NCBI GenBank assembly: GCA_037178855.1
Contig: JASJZC010000001.1
Span: forward strand, 558,001 to 622,000
Reading direction: 5' to 3'
DNA length: 64,000 bases
Source: Oscheius sp. JU75
Taxonomy: Eukaryota > Nematoda > Chromadorea > Rhabditida > Rhabditidae
Below the pieces are notes generated by a model. The model was not told where the DNA came from, ran no database searches, and saw nothing but the letters and a program-made list of their open reading frames with translations. Shown one piece after another: positions 48,601-58,726 of the stretch. Both the position numbers and the translations under genes were made by a program. Position 1 is the stretch's first letter. Each line of letters starts with the position of its first letter.

Positions 48601-48780
48601 TTTTTCTTTTAATTTAATTGTTTTACCTGTCAAAAACCGTGGAGTATGGCGCACCCCAATTATTTAAATGTTGTGATGTGGCCAAGCCATTAAGGACCTA
48701 CTATTTCCCATTTAAGATTCTCGTTTTTCAGAGCCACAGCCTACGTCTACAATGGAATGGGCGGAGATTCGCCCCAATAG
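30614..48780 (+). CDS. gld-2: GLD-2 cytoplasmic poly(A) polymerase
   Basis: Fifteen exons keep phase. Exon 1b is 37593-38185; then 38888-39063, 39351-39546, 39591-39693, 40199-40433, 43927-44448, 44837-44902, 45609-45703, 45745-46050, 46202-46316, 46395-46523, 47179-47368, 47411-47540, 48101-48264 and 48732-48780: 1022 aa. An alternative first exon 1a (30614-30804) ends in the same phase and would give 888 aa. The N-terminal half is low-complexity, rich in Gln, His, Pro, Gly and Ser. The nucleotidyltransferase core has FPMCGLYVVGSSLNGFGNDK followed by SDMDLCLMITNKDLDQ, with the two metal-binding Asp, and the third acidic residue in DITVDLNANNSVAI. The PAP-associated region follows (FDWRVRPLVSIVKEWAKKKG, SSFTSYSLVLMVIHYLQ). 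GLD-2 lacks its own RNA-binding domain, is recruited by partners such as GLD-3 or RNP-8 in C. elegans, and extends poly(A) tails of cytoplasmic germline mRNAs. Exon 1a plus intron make the locus 18 kb. Confidence 0.95.
31676..31742 (-). repeat. tRNA-like repeat
   Basis: The minus strand has GGTTGGTGTATTGGTAAAGCG (A box), GCGCTCTTAGCATCC and the B box GGATTCGAATCC. The T arm pairs well but the acceptor stem does not. Closely related to the unit at 32640. Confidence 0.55.
32640..32695 (-). repeat. tRNA-like repeat, same family as 31676
   Basis: The minus strand has GCTGATGTATTGGTAAGAGG and AGTTCGAATTC. The TGTATTGGTAA core is shared with 31676 and 46748. Confidence 0.5.
39171..39280 (+). repeat. 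Composite repeat: TTACGTAAG palindrome unit plus inverted-repeat module
   Basis: Begins TTACGTAAGTAAATACGCAA and continues TTGCGTGTATGCGTTTTCCG; about 25 nt further on are AAAAGTTGTAGAACAG and ACTTTGCAGAACATCGG. The same order occurs on the other strand at 49240-49335. It lies in a gld-2 intron. Confidence 0.6.
40434..43926 (+). other. 3.5-kb gld-2 intron, no other gene seen
   Basis: Contains a 31-bp tandem repeat at 41480, a possible very degenerate tRNA-like unit at about 40790-40835 (minus), and simple TC repeats. No exon with matching phase was found. Confidence 0.5.
41480..41572 (+). repeat. Three tandem copies of a 31-bp unit
   Basis: Unit begins GCCAGTGGAGCTACGTTCCC and ends GGAGAGAGAAA. 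Copies start at 41480, 41511 and 41542 and differ by one or two bases; a GA-rich tract follows. Confidence 0.9.
44523..44590 (+). repeat. tRNA-like repeat (Arg(ACG)-like)
   Basis: ATGGCTCAGTCGGTTAGAG (A box), CAGACTACGGA resembling the tRNA-Arg(ACG) anticodon arm, and GTGTTCGGATAC (decayed B box). It lies in a gld-2 intron. Confidence 0.5.
44664..44735 (+). repeat. Degenerate tRNA-like repeat
   Basis: GATGGCGTAATGCCAAGTAA (A-box-like) and GGGGTACGGATCC (B-box-like), 75 nt downstream of the unit at 44523, same strand. Confidence 0.35.
46748..46810 (+). repeat. tRNA-like repeat in a gld-2 intron
   Basis: AGTGGTGTATTGGTAAGAGG (A-box-like) shares its core with the units at 31676 and 32640; GGTCCCGGGGTCCCC stands at the B-box position. 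An AAGTTCTAGCTCTTCAAAG sequence just upstream resembles the inverted-repeat module. Confidence 0.4.
48495..48555 (+). repeat. tRNA-like repeat in the last gld-2 intron
   Basis: GGCGCAGGAGAAAAGCGCTC (A-box-like) and GGGGTTCGAATCCCAGC, a well-paired T arm containing a consensus B box. Confidence 0.5.
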
Positions 48781-49239
48781 TTTCACATCTCCGAGAAGAA
48801 GAAGAGAGAGAGGACGAATCATTTCTTCCAATATACCAAATTTACGGTTCCCCAATTTTTTATCTGTAAAAAATAAGATAAAGTTATGTCTTTCTGTATA
48901 TTCTGTCTCTTTTTATGTCGTTTTGGACAAGAAAGTAGAGGGGGTCCGAACAGGAAAGAGAAAGAGAAAAATAAGGTCAGCGGGTCGATCGGGAGACAGA
49001 TTTCGCTCGCTCACTCACTTTCGCCTTTCCAGCCCACCTTCACTAATGACCAGTCTCTGTGTCGCCAATGGAGAGACTTTCTCCTTCCGACAGTCGCTCG
49101 ATGAGTTTACAATAATTCCTGCAAGGTTTCAGCTTGCAGAAATCCAACAAAATCCAATCTCGCTTTTCTTGCGCGTCTTTCTCCAGCATCCTGCTACTTT
49201 CACAATGTTTAGGCAGCCTGATCAGACACCGTCAAAGCT

Positions 49240-49335
49240 CTAATATAAGCAACTTTGCAGAATATCGGAAAGTCAGGAAAAATCATTTTGACCTCGAAAA
49301 ACGCGAATACGTAATTGCGTATTTCTTACGTAAGG
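49240..49335 (-). repeat. Composite repeat, second copy
   Basis: The minus strand reads TTACGTAAGAAATACGCAAT, TACGTATTCGCGTTTTTCG, then CCGATATTCTGCAAAGTTGC: the same unit order as at 39171-39280. Confidence 0.6.
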
Positions 49336-51395
49336 GGCGCTTATATAAGAAGAAATACGATATTTTGTTAAAGAACGTTGTTTTGGAGATAAGAACACTG
49401 TAAACCCCTCCAAAGAGTCTTATTGTCCACAAGTCAGTTACAGTATCCGGATTTTTCCCCTGTGTAGCTGTAAAAAGTACATTGGTAGCAGAATATCATC
49501 TATTTGCTGGTCGGAAACCTAGCCAATCATCCTACTGTAGCAGTACAATCGATATTATGAGCATGTATTTCTGCCGACTCGAAACCGTTAATTACCGATA
49601 ACTAGCAAGTGTCTCTTAACTGCTGACTCTTGAAGCTGGGAAGCTGTGAAAAAACCTAAATCTGCTTTCTCCCTCCATCGAACTTAAAAGACGTTTGACC
49701 CTTTGGAAGGCGAAGAGATTTGAGGACAGATGACCTACTTCATATTCAAATTTCCTCCTCTTTCTCTCCTCTCTTTCTCTGGAATAGTTCACTAAATTGG
49801 CCAAAGTTTCCGGGAGAAGATGAGGGCCAATTAGACTCTCTCCCTCTCTTCTTCATCGAGAACAGGGTCAATCGGAGCCAGTCGAGTGAGAGAGAAACAG
49901 TTCCTGTCTCTCTGTCTCGGTTCGTGCACTATGAGTAGCACTTCGTCTCTCTCTCTCTCCCTCTCTTGCCGCTTCCTCAAACATCCGTGCCACGCCTACC
50001 TTTGTCAAACACGACGGACTGCTCTACCGGCTTGTACTCTCTCTCTCTCTCTCACTCTCACTAGGTCGATGAGGTCAACGCTCTGAAGAGGCTGCACCCC
50101 TCCAGGTAATCTCGCTGTCTCTCTATCTCTCAGTGCTGACCGACCTCATCTAACTCAATATTTGGTTAGGATTTGTTTTGGTTTGGGATAGAGGTGAAGT
50201 GGAATTAGGGTACGCTTCTAGAATGAGACAGTGACCGTAACAGTGACAGTAAAACTGATAGAGACAGAGGTCAAGAATCGAAGAGACAGAGACAGAACAG
50301 CTGAAAAGACTACTACACTCCCCTCACCGTGATCTTAGGATGTATAACACTCTTTTTCTTTCTGGCTCCAAAACACCTACCCACAAATCGGAGTTCAGAG
50401 CAGACCACGACCGTCGACAGGTGGGAACACCTGGAGGACAGGGGTGTAAAAATGCGGACGTAGCCTGGACAGAGAGACAAGTGCACTCGGAGCAATTTAT
50501 AGCCCGTTGTTTGATGGGGGTTCAAAAGATAGATGACACGGCGGATAGTCAGGATCCGTTTGGAGGTACGCAGCATTTTGTCGAAGGGTCTCTGTGTCCC
50601 TTTCCATCCCTGTCTCTCTATCTCTGTCTCTATCTGTCTCTCTCTCTCCCTTGCTGTTTCTATGTCTCTCTGTGTCTCTGTCTCTTCGTTCACTCTGCCT
50701 CTCTGCCCCACTGTCTCTCTGTTTCTCTGTCTCTGTCCCTTCCACTTCTAGGCCCTCCCACGTGGTGTCCAGCCCAGGAACACCTCCCACGTCGACTCTG
50801 CCCCTCTCTTTTCGAGAGGCAGAGAGAGCAATTGTCAAGCAGATGGCCTCCCTCTCTCGTTTGCTGTAAGATCTTGGCGAGGAAAGCACCCAAGCGGGGG
50901 AGGAGGTGCCGTCGGGGGCGGGAAGCTTCCCGCCCTCTAACGGCATCCACTCGGCTCTCCTATAGGCTCGTTCTGCTGTCCCTCTCTCTGTCTCCTTTCG
51001 ATCGATCAGAGCTCCCTCTCTCCACAGGCACTCTAGGGAGAGAGTCCCTGTGTGTTTGTACTGTGGCTGTGCCGCAGCGCAGCTCAGTCCTCGCCCTGTT
51101 GTAATGTGCTCTCATTGGGAGGAGAAGGCAAATCGCGCAGCTGCTACTCTTAGCGACCTAGAAGTCTCATTTACAGTCACTTCTACCCCCTTATCCCCTG
51201 TCTCTCTGTCTTTCCTTCTTACACCTATTAGACCAGTTCAAAACACCAGCAAAACAGTTTCTTTTTGCCTGGACTCAAGAATGGAACGTACTTGACTATA
51301 GTACAAGCTTAAGTAGTCGACTTATACACTTCAATAACTTTTTCTACCTCTACAACCCTCAGAAACCTAAATAAAAACAGTTTTGTCGTCTCGAG

Positions 51396-51455
51396 AACTC
51401 GAGACCCTCAGACGTTACGCAAACCTCTTAGCCATTAGGCCATATATGCAGGATA
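51396..51455 (-). repeat. tRNA-like repeat
   Basis: The minus strand has TATGGCCTAATGGCTAAGAGG (A box) and GGTCTCGAGTTCTCGAGAC at the T-arm position. A module-like CGATATTCTATAAAATTGTA lies about 150 nt upstream (51605-51635). Confidence 0.5.
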
Positions 51456-52129
51456 ACGCCCTACGATTTTTTGAGCCGGATGACACACCTGATTATACAC
51501 CAGCACTGCGCTGCCTTTTAAAACTTCTTTTTACCGTGCTTTTATGAACGAAAACACTTCTTTTGGACTGTACCTCTCCTTGAAAGATGCACATTTTTGA
51601 CCTGGGCTACAATTTTATAGAATATCGCAAGGTTCGAAAACCAAGCCTTCAGTTAGAAATGGGGCCTTGAAACAACTGAGTTGTGCCAGATGTTGATCCT
51701 TGACTTCCTCCGAACAGCCACCCCCGATTTTTGCTCGCGATCACGGGGCTGTCAGCTGAAAATAACACTCTGGAAATGTTCGAGAAACAAAGAGAAACTG
51801 AAGGGGAAATGACAGTCTTTGTTTCGAAATAAATTTCTAGCTATGGTATTTTGTCCGAGCGATGACTGGTGTAAGTATAACAAAGTATTGCTTCCTGTCT
51901 CTGGATCCAATTCTTGTTTATTTTTACAGTACCCTCTGAATTTAACTGTATTAGTCTTTAGAATTCAATCAGACAAGTCACTCTTAACAACATTCATATT
52001 TTCTTGATGGACCTTCTAACAAAGCTTGGATCTCATTTTATCACTTACATATATTTTTTTTACTAAAGAGCAACGATCTCTGTCCGTCATTACGCTTCCG
52101 GCAGCGGGCCTACTTCTAGAGCAATCGCG

Positions 52130-52195
52130 CGCAAGCTTAGTGATTAGCATGCTAGGCAATGAATCTGAGCAACCTGGGTTCGCTCCCCGACGATG
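52130..52195 (+). repeat. tRNA-like repeat
   Basis: GCTTAGTGATTAGCATGC (A-box-like) and CCTGGGTTCGCTCCCC (B box), followed by TTTTT after a short gap. Confidence 0.5.
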
Positions 52196-53230
52196 TTTTT
52201 GGATTTAAAAAAGGAGGGCAAAGCCGTTTGGCCTAATTCTAATTTTTCAGAAGTCTATGTGTCTGTCTGACAGTAGGTGTTAGAGCTGACGCGCCAAGTT
52301 CTTTATAACATTGTGCTTTCTGAGAGAACTTTAATTTACTGTGGTACCTCGACTGAGGAGAGACAAGTGCCAACGGGTCAGGTCATAAATAATAAAAATG
52401 GGGCATAGAATAAAACCATAAGGTCAAAACTGTCACTTGAATAAAGAGGTCATATCTGTGGTATCTGTCGACACAATCTAAATTGATTAAGAGAAAAGAA
52501 GAGTGGTTTCTATCTATTTATCAGGGGCAAAAGGTATGGAGTAATTTTAGAATGAAAGGAAAATTAGAAAGTAGGAATGAAAAGAAGGGAAACAAGACTG
52601 AATCCTACAAATGGAAGCGAACGAGAGTTGGTCCGAGATACGGTAGCAATCGTGGCGGGACCCAGATACGCATTCAAATAGGGCCAACCTCAATAATAGC
52701 CAAACGTGTAATTTTTCAAAATGAAATCATTCGTGCCCCGCATCTTCAGAATTCACCCATTTTTTCTCATAATTCAACCCGCTTGATAAGATCTTAATTT
52801 CGCAACAGCAACGTCTGACAAATTGTGAGACTTGTCAGCTGGCAGTATCAACAGCAGTAAATCAGAATAGCGCGGGGAAAACACATCCCTATGCCTGCCT
52901 AGCATGTTTTGAAGTTTACAGGTCTGCTTCTAAAGGGTCCTGGAACGAACTTACATGTCCAAATGGTCCTAATGACTGAAGGTTAAGAGTCCCTAGTAGT
53001 ATATTTTCCGGATGTCACTTTAGGTTTTTTCCACAGTTTTCCGTCAGTATTTACCACTATAGTTAGGCCGAAAGTTTGTACTGATCAAGAGGCTACAGAT
53101 TTAGACAGAAAAGTGAACGAAAAGTTCCTGACTTTTACTTTTTTATGGGTAAATCTTTCCTCTCTCTCTGCCGTGCCATCTAGCCTATTCAGTGTTACCC
53201 ACATTGTCCTGTACAACAGCCTATTTTCAG

Positions 53231-53485
53231 AATTTCTATTCAGAAACTCTTGAATACCCAATCAGTCCACTTCCAATCAAAGCCGCCCAGAGCTCCGTGC
53301 TTCTTTGCATCCCCATACGGCATAGTGGCTATGGAATGTAAAGAAGTATGTAACTCTGACGGATGCCCTTTCCTCTTTTTACAATCCTGCCACCGCCCTC
53401 AACACGAAGAGAAGGCGGAGTTTAAAGTGCGCACACACATACACACTCACGTCGTTCGTACGGAGAATGAGGTCGAGAGCCTGGG
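53231..53485 (+). CDS. Possible internal or terminal exon, cysteine-containing
   Basis: Between a good acceptor (CCTATTTTCAG) and donor (GTAAGT) runs an 85-codon open frame: APCFFASPYGIVAMECKEVC, NSDGCPFLFLQSCHRPQ, then a His-rich TH repeat near the end. No flanking exon that continues it was found. Coding status is plausible but unproven. Confidence 0.3.
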
Positions 53486-53631
53486 GTAAGTCAACTGGAC
53501 AGTGTGCCAGAGATACAGAGAGACAGAAAGAATGTGAGGCAGAGAGGTACAGAGACACAGAGATACAGAGAGACAGGGAGGTAGAGCTACTCAATCTAAA
53601 ATCTATCAGTGGTAGTGACATTTTTCAAACG

Positions 53632-53886
53632 ATGTAAGTGCCATCCACAAATGGTATGCCTATGCCTATCACAGAACAGGAACTTCTTGTAGCCGTTTTC
53701 CTCGTAGCATCGGTTAGCCGCCATATAGTATGTACGGCCAGTCTTGCAGAGGTAGTCACATAGCTTGACTCTTTAGCTCCGTGGCTTCTTCTGATACTCA
53801 GCCGAGGTGTCTAAAGTAGATATTGAAAGCAGGAGAGGACAGGCTTACATTGGTGCGAGGAGAGCAAAGAGGACAAAGACTTTCAT
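53632..53886 (-). pseudogene. Decayed cysteine-rich secreted peptide gene
   Basis: The minus strand opens with MKVFVLFALLAPM, the start of a signal peptide, then a GTAAGC donor and 38-nt intron. Downstream are CDYLCKTGRTYY, CYEENGYKKFLFCD and HTICGW. A TAA lies in this frame before the first cysteine, so the gene appears disabled. The cysteine spacing and the ICGW ending match the locus at 8695. Confidence 0.5.
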
Positions 53887-54253
53887 CTCGACCAGGAGGA
53901 GAAGAATGGGAATTGTGGAGAGAAGACGGGTCATATAGAGACTCTGATCTGATTCGTATTCAGCATGCCACCTCAGAGACAGTACGTCTTGTTGCAAAGA
54001 AACTGAAGAACTTTGGAGACAGAGCAGGAGAAGAGAGACAGGGAGTCAGAGCGGCATGAAGACAGAGAGCCGCAGCGTTCGTTTTTGTCTTTTCAGGGCT
54101 AAGAATTTGACACTTTCTCTCAAAGGCGTGTTCAAAATAATTTTCCACAAAGACAACGTGGGTCAATTAGAGACCTCACGAACCGATTTTAAGTGGAAAG
54201 GGCAACTGCAAGGCATTGCGACCTACTTCGGATTCAAAAAATGTTTTCCCGTT

Positions 54254-54310
54254 TTACGATGTTCTACAAAATTATAGTCTATATCAAAATTTACAACTTT
54301 TCAGAGCATC
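54254..54310 (+). repeat. TTCTACAAAGTTGTAGA-type inverted-repeat module
   Basis: TTTTACGATGTTCTACAAAA, then after about 15 nt TTACAACTTTTCAGAGCATC. Confidence 0.6.
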
Positions 54311-54625
54311 ACTTGGCCTGAAAAAGCTTTCTTGGACCCGAAAAGAGTTATTTCATTTTTGGCTTGAGGTCGGTCGCCTCTGTCGCACCCATACCATTTC
54401 GCCGGGATCAGATCATTATATAGTTCGCCTCGCCAAGGTCAGTTTTCGGGCTCAAACAATCGCATGGGTGGTACCCTAAAGCCCGCGTTATTCGCAGACC
54501 ACGACCGTTGTAGAACAAGTCTAATGAAGTAGCTTCGAGTGGTCAACGAAAAATGCTGATTTTGGAGGAAAAGAGTTCTGGTCGGGCGGTTTGTCGCTAC
54601 AGGGCCCCTAGTGTTTCTGAGCACT

Positions 54626-54632
54626 TATATAA
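54626..54632 (+). promoter_or_regulatory. Possible TATA box for the cysteine-rich peptide gene
   Basis: TTATATAA about 30 nt before the ATG at 54660. Confidence 0.35.
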
Positions 54633-54659
54633 CTCGAACGTCTATCTGCCTCTGACCCC

Positions 54660-54860
54660 ATGTATAAATTCACTCTCCTATGCAATGCCTTCTCTCCTGG
54701 ACAAGCTTCGAAGAAACTTCGGCCAAACAGAGCCTGTGACAGTAACTGCCAGTCTGGGAGACCTGACAGTATGAAGAATGCCCAAGACTGCTGTCACAAG
54801 CACGGAGCCATGATGGGGTTTGCCTACTACGTTAGGAAGGCTACGTTTTGTAGCATGTGA
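54660..54860 (+). CDS. Small cysteine-rich peptide, apparently intact
   Basis: A 66-codon ORF starts MYKFTLLCNAFSPGQASKK and continues ACDSNCQSGRPDSM, QDCCHKHG and ATFC to a TGA. The C-x3-C ... CC-x2-H-G ... C pattern matches the decayed loci at 8695 and 53632. An AATAAA lies at 54870-54875. The N-terminus is only moderately hydrophobic, so the true signal peptide may be in an upstream exon. Likely a secreted disulfide-stabilised peptide, perhaps antimicrobial; that is inference. Confidence 0.55.
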   Translation: MYKFTLLCNAFSPGQASKKLRPNRACDSNCQSGRPDSMKNAQDCCHKHGAMMGFAYYVRKATFCSM

Positions 54861-54869
54861 CCTTCCCGA

Positions 54870-54875
54870 AATAAA
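54870..54875 (+). terminator. Poly(A) signal of the cysteine-rich peptide gene
   Basis: AATAAA 10 nt after the stop. The convergent neighbour has its own AATAAA on the other strand at 54912-54917. Confidence 0.6.
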
Positions 54876-54911
54876 CTTTTCAATCTCAGTCGCTCTTCAA
54901 CAAGCAGTATA

Positions 54912-54917
54912 TTTATT
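54912..54917 (-). terminator. Poly(A) signal of the coiled-coil gene
   Basis: AATAAA on the minus strand, four nucleotides after the stop codon. Confidence 0.55.
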
Positions 54918-54920
54918 GCT

Positions 54921-56186
54921 TCAATATTTACAATATCTAACCCCTGGAGAGTAGGGAGGAGGTGGAGAGACTCCCTTCTCCACAGTTTTGTAAGAGCTTC
55001 CCATTTTCAAGGGAGTCACCGGTACCCGCATCTGTGGAACTGAGACCAGTTTGGACGGAAGTGGTTCTTCTTCGAAGGCGACAGTCCTATGCTCGAGAGA
55101 CCGACGGACTTGATTCACTTTCCGACGGGAGACTTCGCCTCCTTCGTAACGGAGATGGTGGACGTCTTCAGTGACTACCGCGGGGACTAGCTCTGCTAGT
55201 TCTCTGTAAATGGAGAGATTGGGAGTGATATTGACGTGACAGTGGCAATGATCGTGACTGACTAACCTTGTCGTACTGAAGATGACGCTAGCATTCGTCG
55301 CATAGTTCACAAAAGCATCAGCGTAACTCTTCACACTTTTTCGAAAAATGAACATTTTGGTGACCTCTGCCTCATTCCTCAGACTGTGGATAGCATTATC
55401 GGCATCGTCCTTCTTCGCCGATAGCCTGATTCTTTCTGAGAGCATTGAACGGACGTCACTGGAAGAGCCAGGAAAACCATGATGCTGAAGCTTATTCAGC
55501 TGTTTCTCTATCTTCTTGTCCTCGATATCCAGCTGGTCTCGAATTTTTTCGATCTGTTCCAGCTCGAAGCTTTGGGGCTTCATCCTTCTCAGGTCCTGAA
55601 AGAAAAATTGCCATTGTCCACTGGAAAATGGACAGTGACTCTGTCTATGACCCTGTATCTCTTCCAGTACTCACCTGCATACTGTCCGACGCCTCCTGTG
55701 CCAAAATCAGCTGCTGTTCAGAGTGCATCAGCATCAGCTGCTTCATTTTTTCCGCCACGTCGGCAATGGCAGTGTTACCTTCATTCTGAGCCCATCTCTG
55801 AAGTTTCTCGGTTCCTTTCCTCTGAAGCTCGGCCACTTTCATTGCGAGTCTTCTGAAAATAGTTCTATCTGTCTCTGCCTCTGCATCTGTCTCTCTGTCA
55901 CTCTATCAACTCACGCTGCCTGTTCAAAGTCCTCCAAAGCATTCTCCAAACTGGGAGGGGTAGCTTTGAAGAAATCTAGGATCTTGGAAGTCGAGTTGGA
56001 TTTCTTCGTGCGAGAAAGTAGCAGTATCGGAGGATCTAAAGACATGTCACCAATGAGCTGGGGAAATGGAAACGGCTGGACAAAGAGTAGCGTGAGAGTG
56101 GACGGGGGATGACAGCTGTGGACAGATGGCAGTGACTTACCGATTTTCCTCTCGCCAGCCGATCGCCGTCGTGTGTCACGGAACAT
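54921..56186 (-). CDS. Coiled-coil, BAR-domain-like protein
   Basis: Five exons in phase: 56141-56186, 55915-56035, 55675-55852, 55267-55595 and 54921-55203, giving 318 aa. After a basic N-terminus (MFRDTRRRSAGERKIDPPIL) comes a long helical region: PPSLENALEDFEQAARRLAM, KVAELQRKGTEKLQRWAQNE, MHSEQQLILAQEASDSMQDL, FELEQIEKIRDQLDIEDKKI and NEAEVTKMFIFRKSVKSYAD. A short Pro-rich tail ends PPPPYSPGVRYCKY. Length and helix layout fit a BAR-like membrane-curvature module, but specific subfamily residues were not recognised, so a plain coiled coil is possible. The upstream flank is duplicated at 63743-63945. Confidence 0.8.
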
Positions 56187-56350
56187 TAGTTTCTGTAATC
56201 GACAGAGATTAGAACAGGAAAGCGGAAGTGGAAGAGGAAAGTAGGAAAATGTCCGTCGGATACATTTTTCGACTAATTGACCCATAACGTTGGCAAATCA
56301 TTGTGTACAGAAATTGACTAGCGGGGTGGGAAAACCCTGACTATGATGAG
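56187..56350. repeat. Upstream flank of the coiled-coil gene, duplicated at 63743
   Basis: Shares long matches with 63743-63945: TTCTGTAATCGAC, AAAGTAGGAA, ATGTCCG-CGGATAC, TTGGCAAATCATTGTGTACA and GAAATTGACT, in the same order and orientation. Confidence 0.85.
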
Positions 56351-56910
56351 AGAGCGCGAGAAACGAGACCGAAAGACTGAGAGCCAGGGAGACAGAAAAA
56401 CAGAGAGACAGAGAGCCAAGGATACAGAGAGAGTTAGCTGTTCTCAGTCCTTTTCTGATTGTAAATATTCGGAAAAAAAAGATGCGTCCAAGACTGAAAT
56501 ACTCATAAACTCGGCTCTCAAACTGAATCTTCAGCATGTGAAAGAGGGCAAAAGAGACAAAAGAGAACCCAAATGACCCATCGATCCGATGCAGGTGGTG
56601 GATAAGAAGCAGAGGGAGTGGGGACTCGCGGGTTCCAAGGTCACGGGACCACGCCCCGGTTGAATGGGCCCCACAGAGCCACAAAGAGCCATTAGATATC
56701 CTGATTGTTTACTGTGAGTTTGAAGGAGGGAGAGAATAAAAAATATTCAATATGGCCTCGAAATGACCCTAAAATGACTGAAAGCGAGACGTGGTAGACT
56801 ATTTTGAAGGGAAAGCAGTAGATCGCCCTGGGAGAAAGAGTCAGAGAAATTTTGCCCTGTGTTTGTCTGTTCAGCTGCACAGCGATTTCCAAATCCAATT
56901 TAATATGAAA

Positions 56911-56916
56911 TTTATT
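56911..56916 (-). terminator. Poly(A) signal of the Kelch gene
   Basis: AATAAA on the minus strand, one nucleotide after the TAG. Confidence 0.45.
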
Positions 56917-56917
56917 T

Positions 56918-58607
56918 CTAACAAGACCACTTCAAAAGTTGTTTAGCCAGATCACCAGTTGCAGTTACAGTGGTAGAAGCTCTAACTCCATAGGGCATGC
57001 GAGGCATTTCAGTCCAGGTCATTCCATCAAAACTTTCCACTTCGTCCGAGCATTTGTCATTACTGCTTGAGGCTTCACTTTTGACACCGCCAGCAACAAA
57101 GAGCGAATTTCCACAAGTAAAGATGGCAGCAAATTCACGCCAAGACTTCATTTGTGGCAGTTTCTTTAAAGACGTTCTCTCAGCAAAGTTTGACGCGTAC
57201 ACATTAGAATTGGCAAAGAAAACCAGTTCGTTTTTGTATGTGACAGGTGGGGTGCGTGAAACGTGAACAGGAAGGTCCAGCCACAAATACGTCCATTCAT
57301 CTTCCACAGTGTCATAGTATCCAGCTTCCATAGAACCATAATGCCCTTTACCAAATATGTATAGTTTGTCGTTTAAAACAGTTATCCCTTCAATGAGCAT
57401 AGTTTCTTTGATGGGCCTGCAAAGATAATCTAAAGTTTGGACAATAGATTTTGATTCAGCCGTTCATAGCTTTTATCTAGCAATTCGGATCTCTGGGCTA
57501 TCCTTCTTTCCATTCAGGCTACCGTATGTCAAAAACCATACCTCTGGAAGTGTACTTTATTCGCGCCCCAACTGCGCACTTTCATTCCGCGGAAGGTAAG
57601 TCTCGCGTCCTGACCGCGCAAAATTCTAACTTCCGCGTAAAACGTAACGGCGCCTTTTTTCTCATCTAGAAAAATAATATGAGCAAGAAGATCAAAACTT
57701 ATTGTCTGAATTTACTTAAATCTACAAACGACTCACGCCAATTTACTCCAAGATTTTGCAACGGGATCGTAAGCAAACATCGTCTCACAATTATCCAAAA
57801 CGGCGTAAATTCTGCTTCTATATGCGACGCTATGTAAAAAACTAAGGTTTTGTCCATTGGTGAGATTAATCCATGATCTATTTTCCGAATTCAGCTTGAA
57901 CAAGCCTGCATTCCCCATCTCATCTCCACCGAAAGCATAGAGCTCTTCATGGAGAACTACAGCTCCGCTGACAAGAAAGAAAAACGGTATTCCTATATCC
58001 AGCTCTTTCCAGGTTTTCGTATTATGTTCGAAAGCTAGAATAGTTTTATGTGCTCGACGTTTCCCTCGAATGCTGCCGACCAGCAGTGTCTGTAGAACCA
58101 TGTACATATGGATAAATATGAGAGCAGCCTACTAGTTTAGAATCAAAGGAGTTTTGTATTTCCAACAAGAGAGGGCGACTAGGAGGTGTGACCAATGTAG
58201 CCTTATGTGCTTTTGTGGCGTTAGGACTAAGAGGTGTGACTGAAAGAAGTAGATTAACCAACAACCAAAAACTCACAACTTTTTGTGAAGTATTGCCTGG
58301 TGTTGTTATCATTGCTCATTAGAGAGCTCATGCTCTCTACCAATGAAGTCTTTTGTGCTTTTGGGGCGTTAGATGACACATTAGTTTCTTTTGCTAACTT
58401 GACGGCAATGGATGAAAAATCACTTGCTTTTGGGCGTAGTTTATACTGGTCTTGAAAGGACCTGAAAATGTGGATCGGAACAGATATAGACAGAGATAGA
58501 AATTCATTTTTGAGAGTTTTCGCCTTACGTTGACACTTTGCGACTTCTAAGTGTGTTTAATCGACTCAGCGTCAAAAAAAAAGAAAAAAGGGGTATAAAC
58601 AGCGTTA
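56918..58607 (-). CDS. Kelch-repeat protein with an N-terminal hydrophobic segment; start unresolved
   Basis: Five exons keep phase: 58529-58607, 58277-58461, 58133-58239, 57737-58089 and 56918-57416. The first has a hydrophobic stretch (TLFIPLFSFFLTLSRLNTLR) and starts in mid-codon, so at least one upstream exon is missing. A Ser/Thr/Lys-rich linker follows (KLAKETNVSSNAPKAQKTSL and a similar second copy, SPNATKAHKATLVTPPSR). Then come Kelch-type blades: TILAFEHNTKTWKELDIGIP, VVLHEELYAFGGDEMGNAG, IYAVLDNCETMFAYDPVAKS, NDKLYIFGKGHYGSMEAGYY and NSLFVAGGV...VESFDGMTWTEMPRMPYG. Kelch propellers bind protein partners; no BTB or BACK domain is seen. It follows the kinase gene on the same strand, 120 bp away. 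Confidence 0.75.
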
Positions 58608-58726
58608 CTAAAAAAAATGCATTTTGAGCGAAGTTCGTGGCGGGACCCATCTACAAAAATTGTTTCGCCGTCCCTCATCCCCTCGTAGTGACAGTGTCCC
58701 TTCAATAGAATGGATCAAACACCTAC

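Larger units (their letters stand above)
48781..53230. other. 4.4-kb gene-poor region
   Basis: Long ORFs at 50340-51104 are translations of TCTCTGTC repeats and antisense artefacts. Tracts at 50590-50750 and 49880-50130 are simple repeats. tRNA-like units sit at 51396 and 52130. No exon was recognised. Confidence 0.45.

Noticed and set aside
50340-51104. 254-codon plus-strand ORF and overlapping minus ORFs
   Set aside because: Translation of TCTCTGTC simple repeats, giving runs of S/L or R/D/E/T; no splice structure or domain.
52483-52797. 104-codon Lys/Arg-rich plus-strand ORF
   Set aside because: No splice sites, promoter or family resemblance; it lies in AT-rich spacer.
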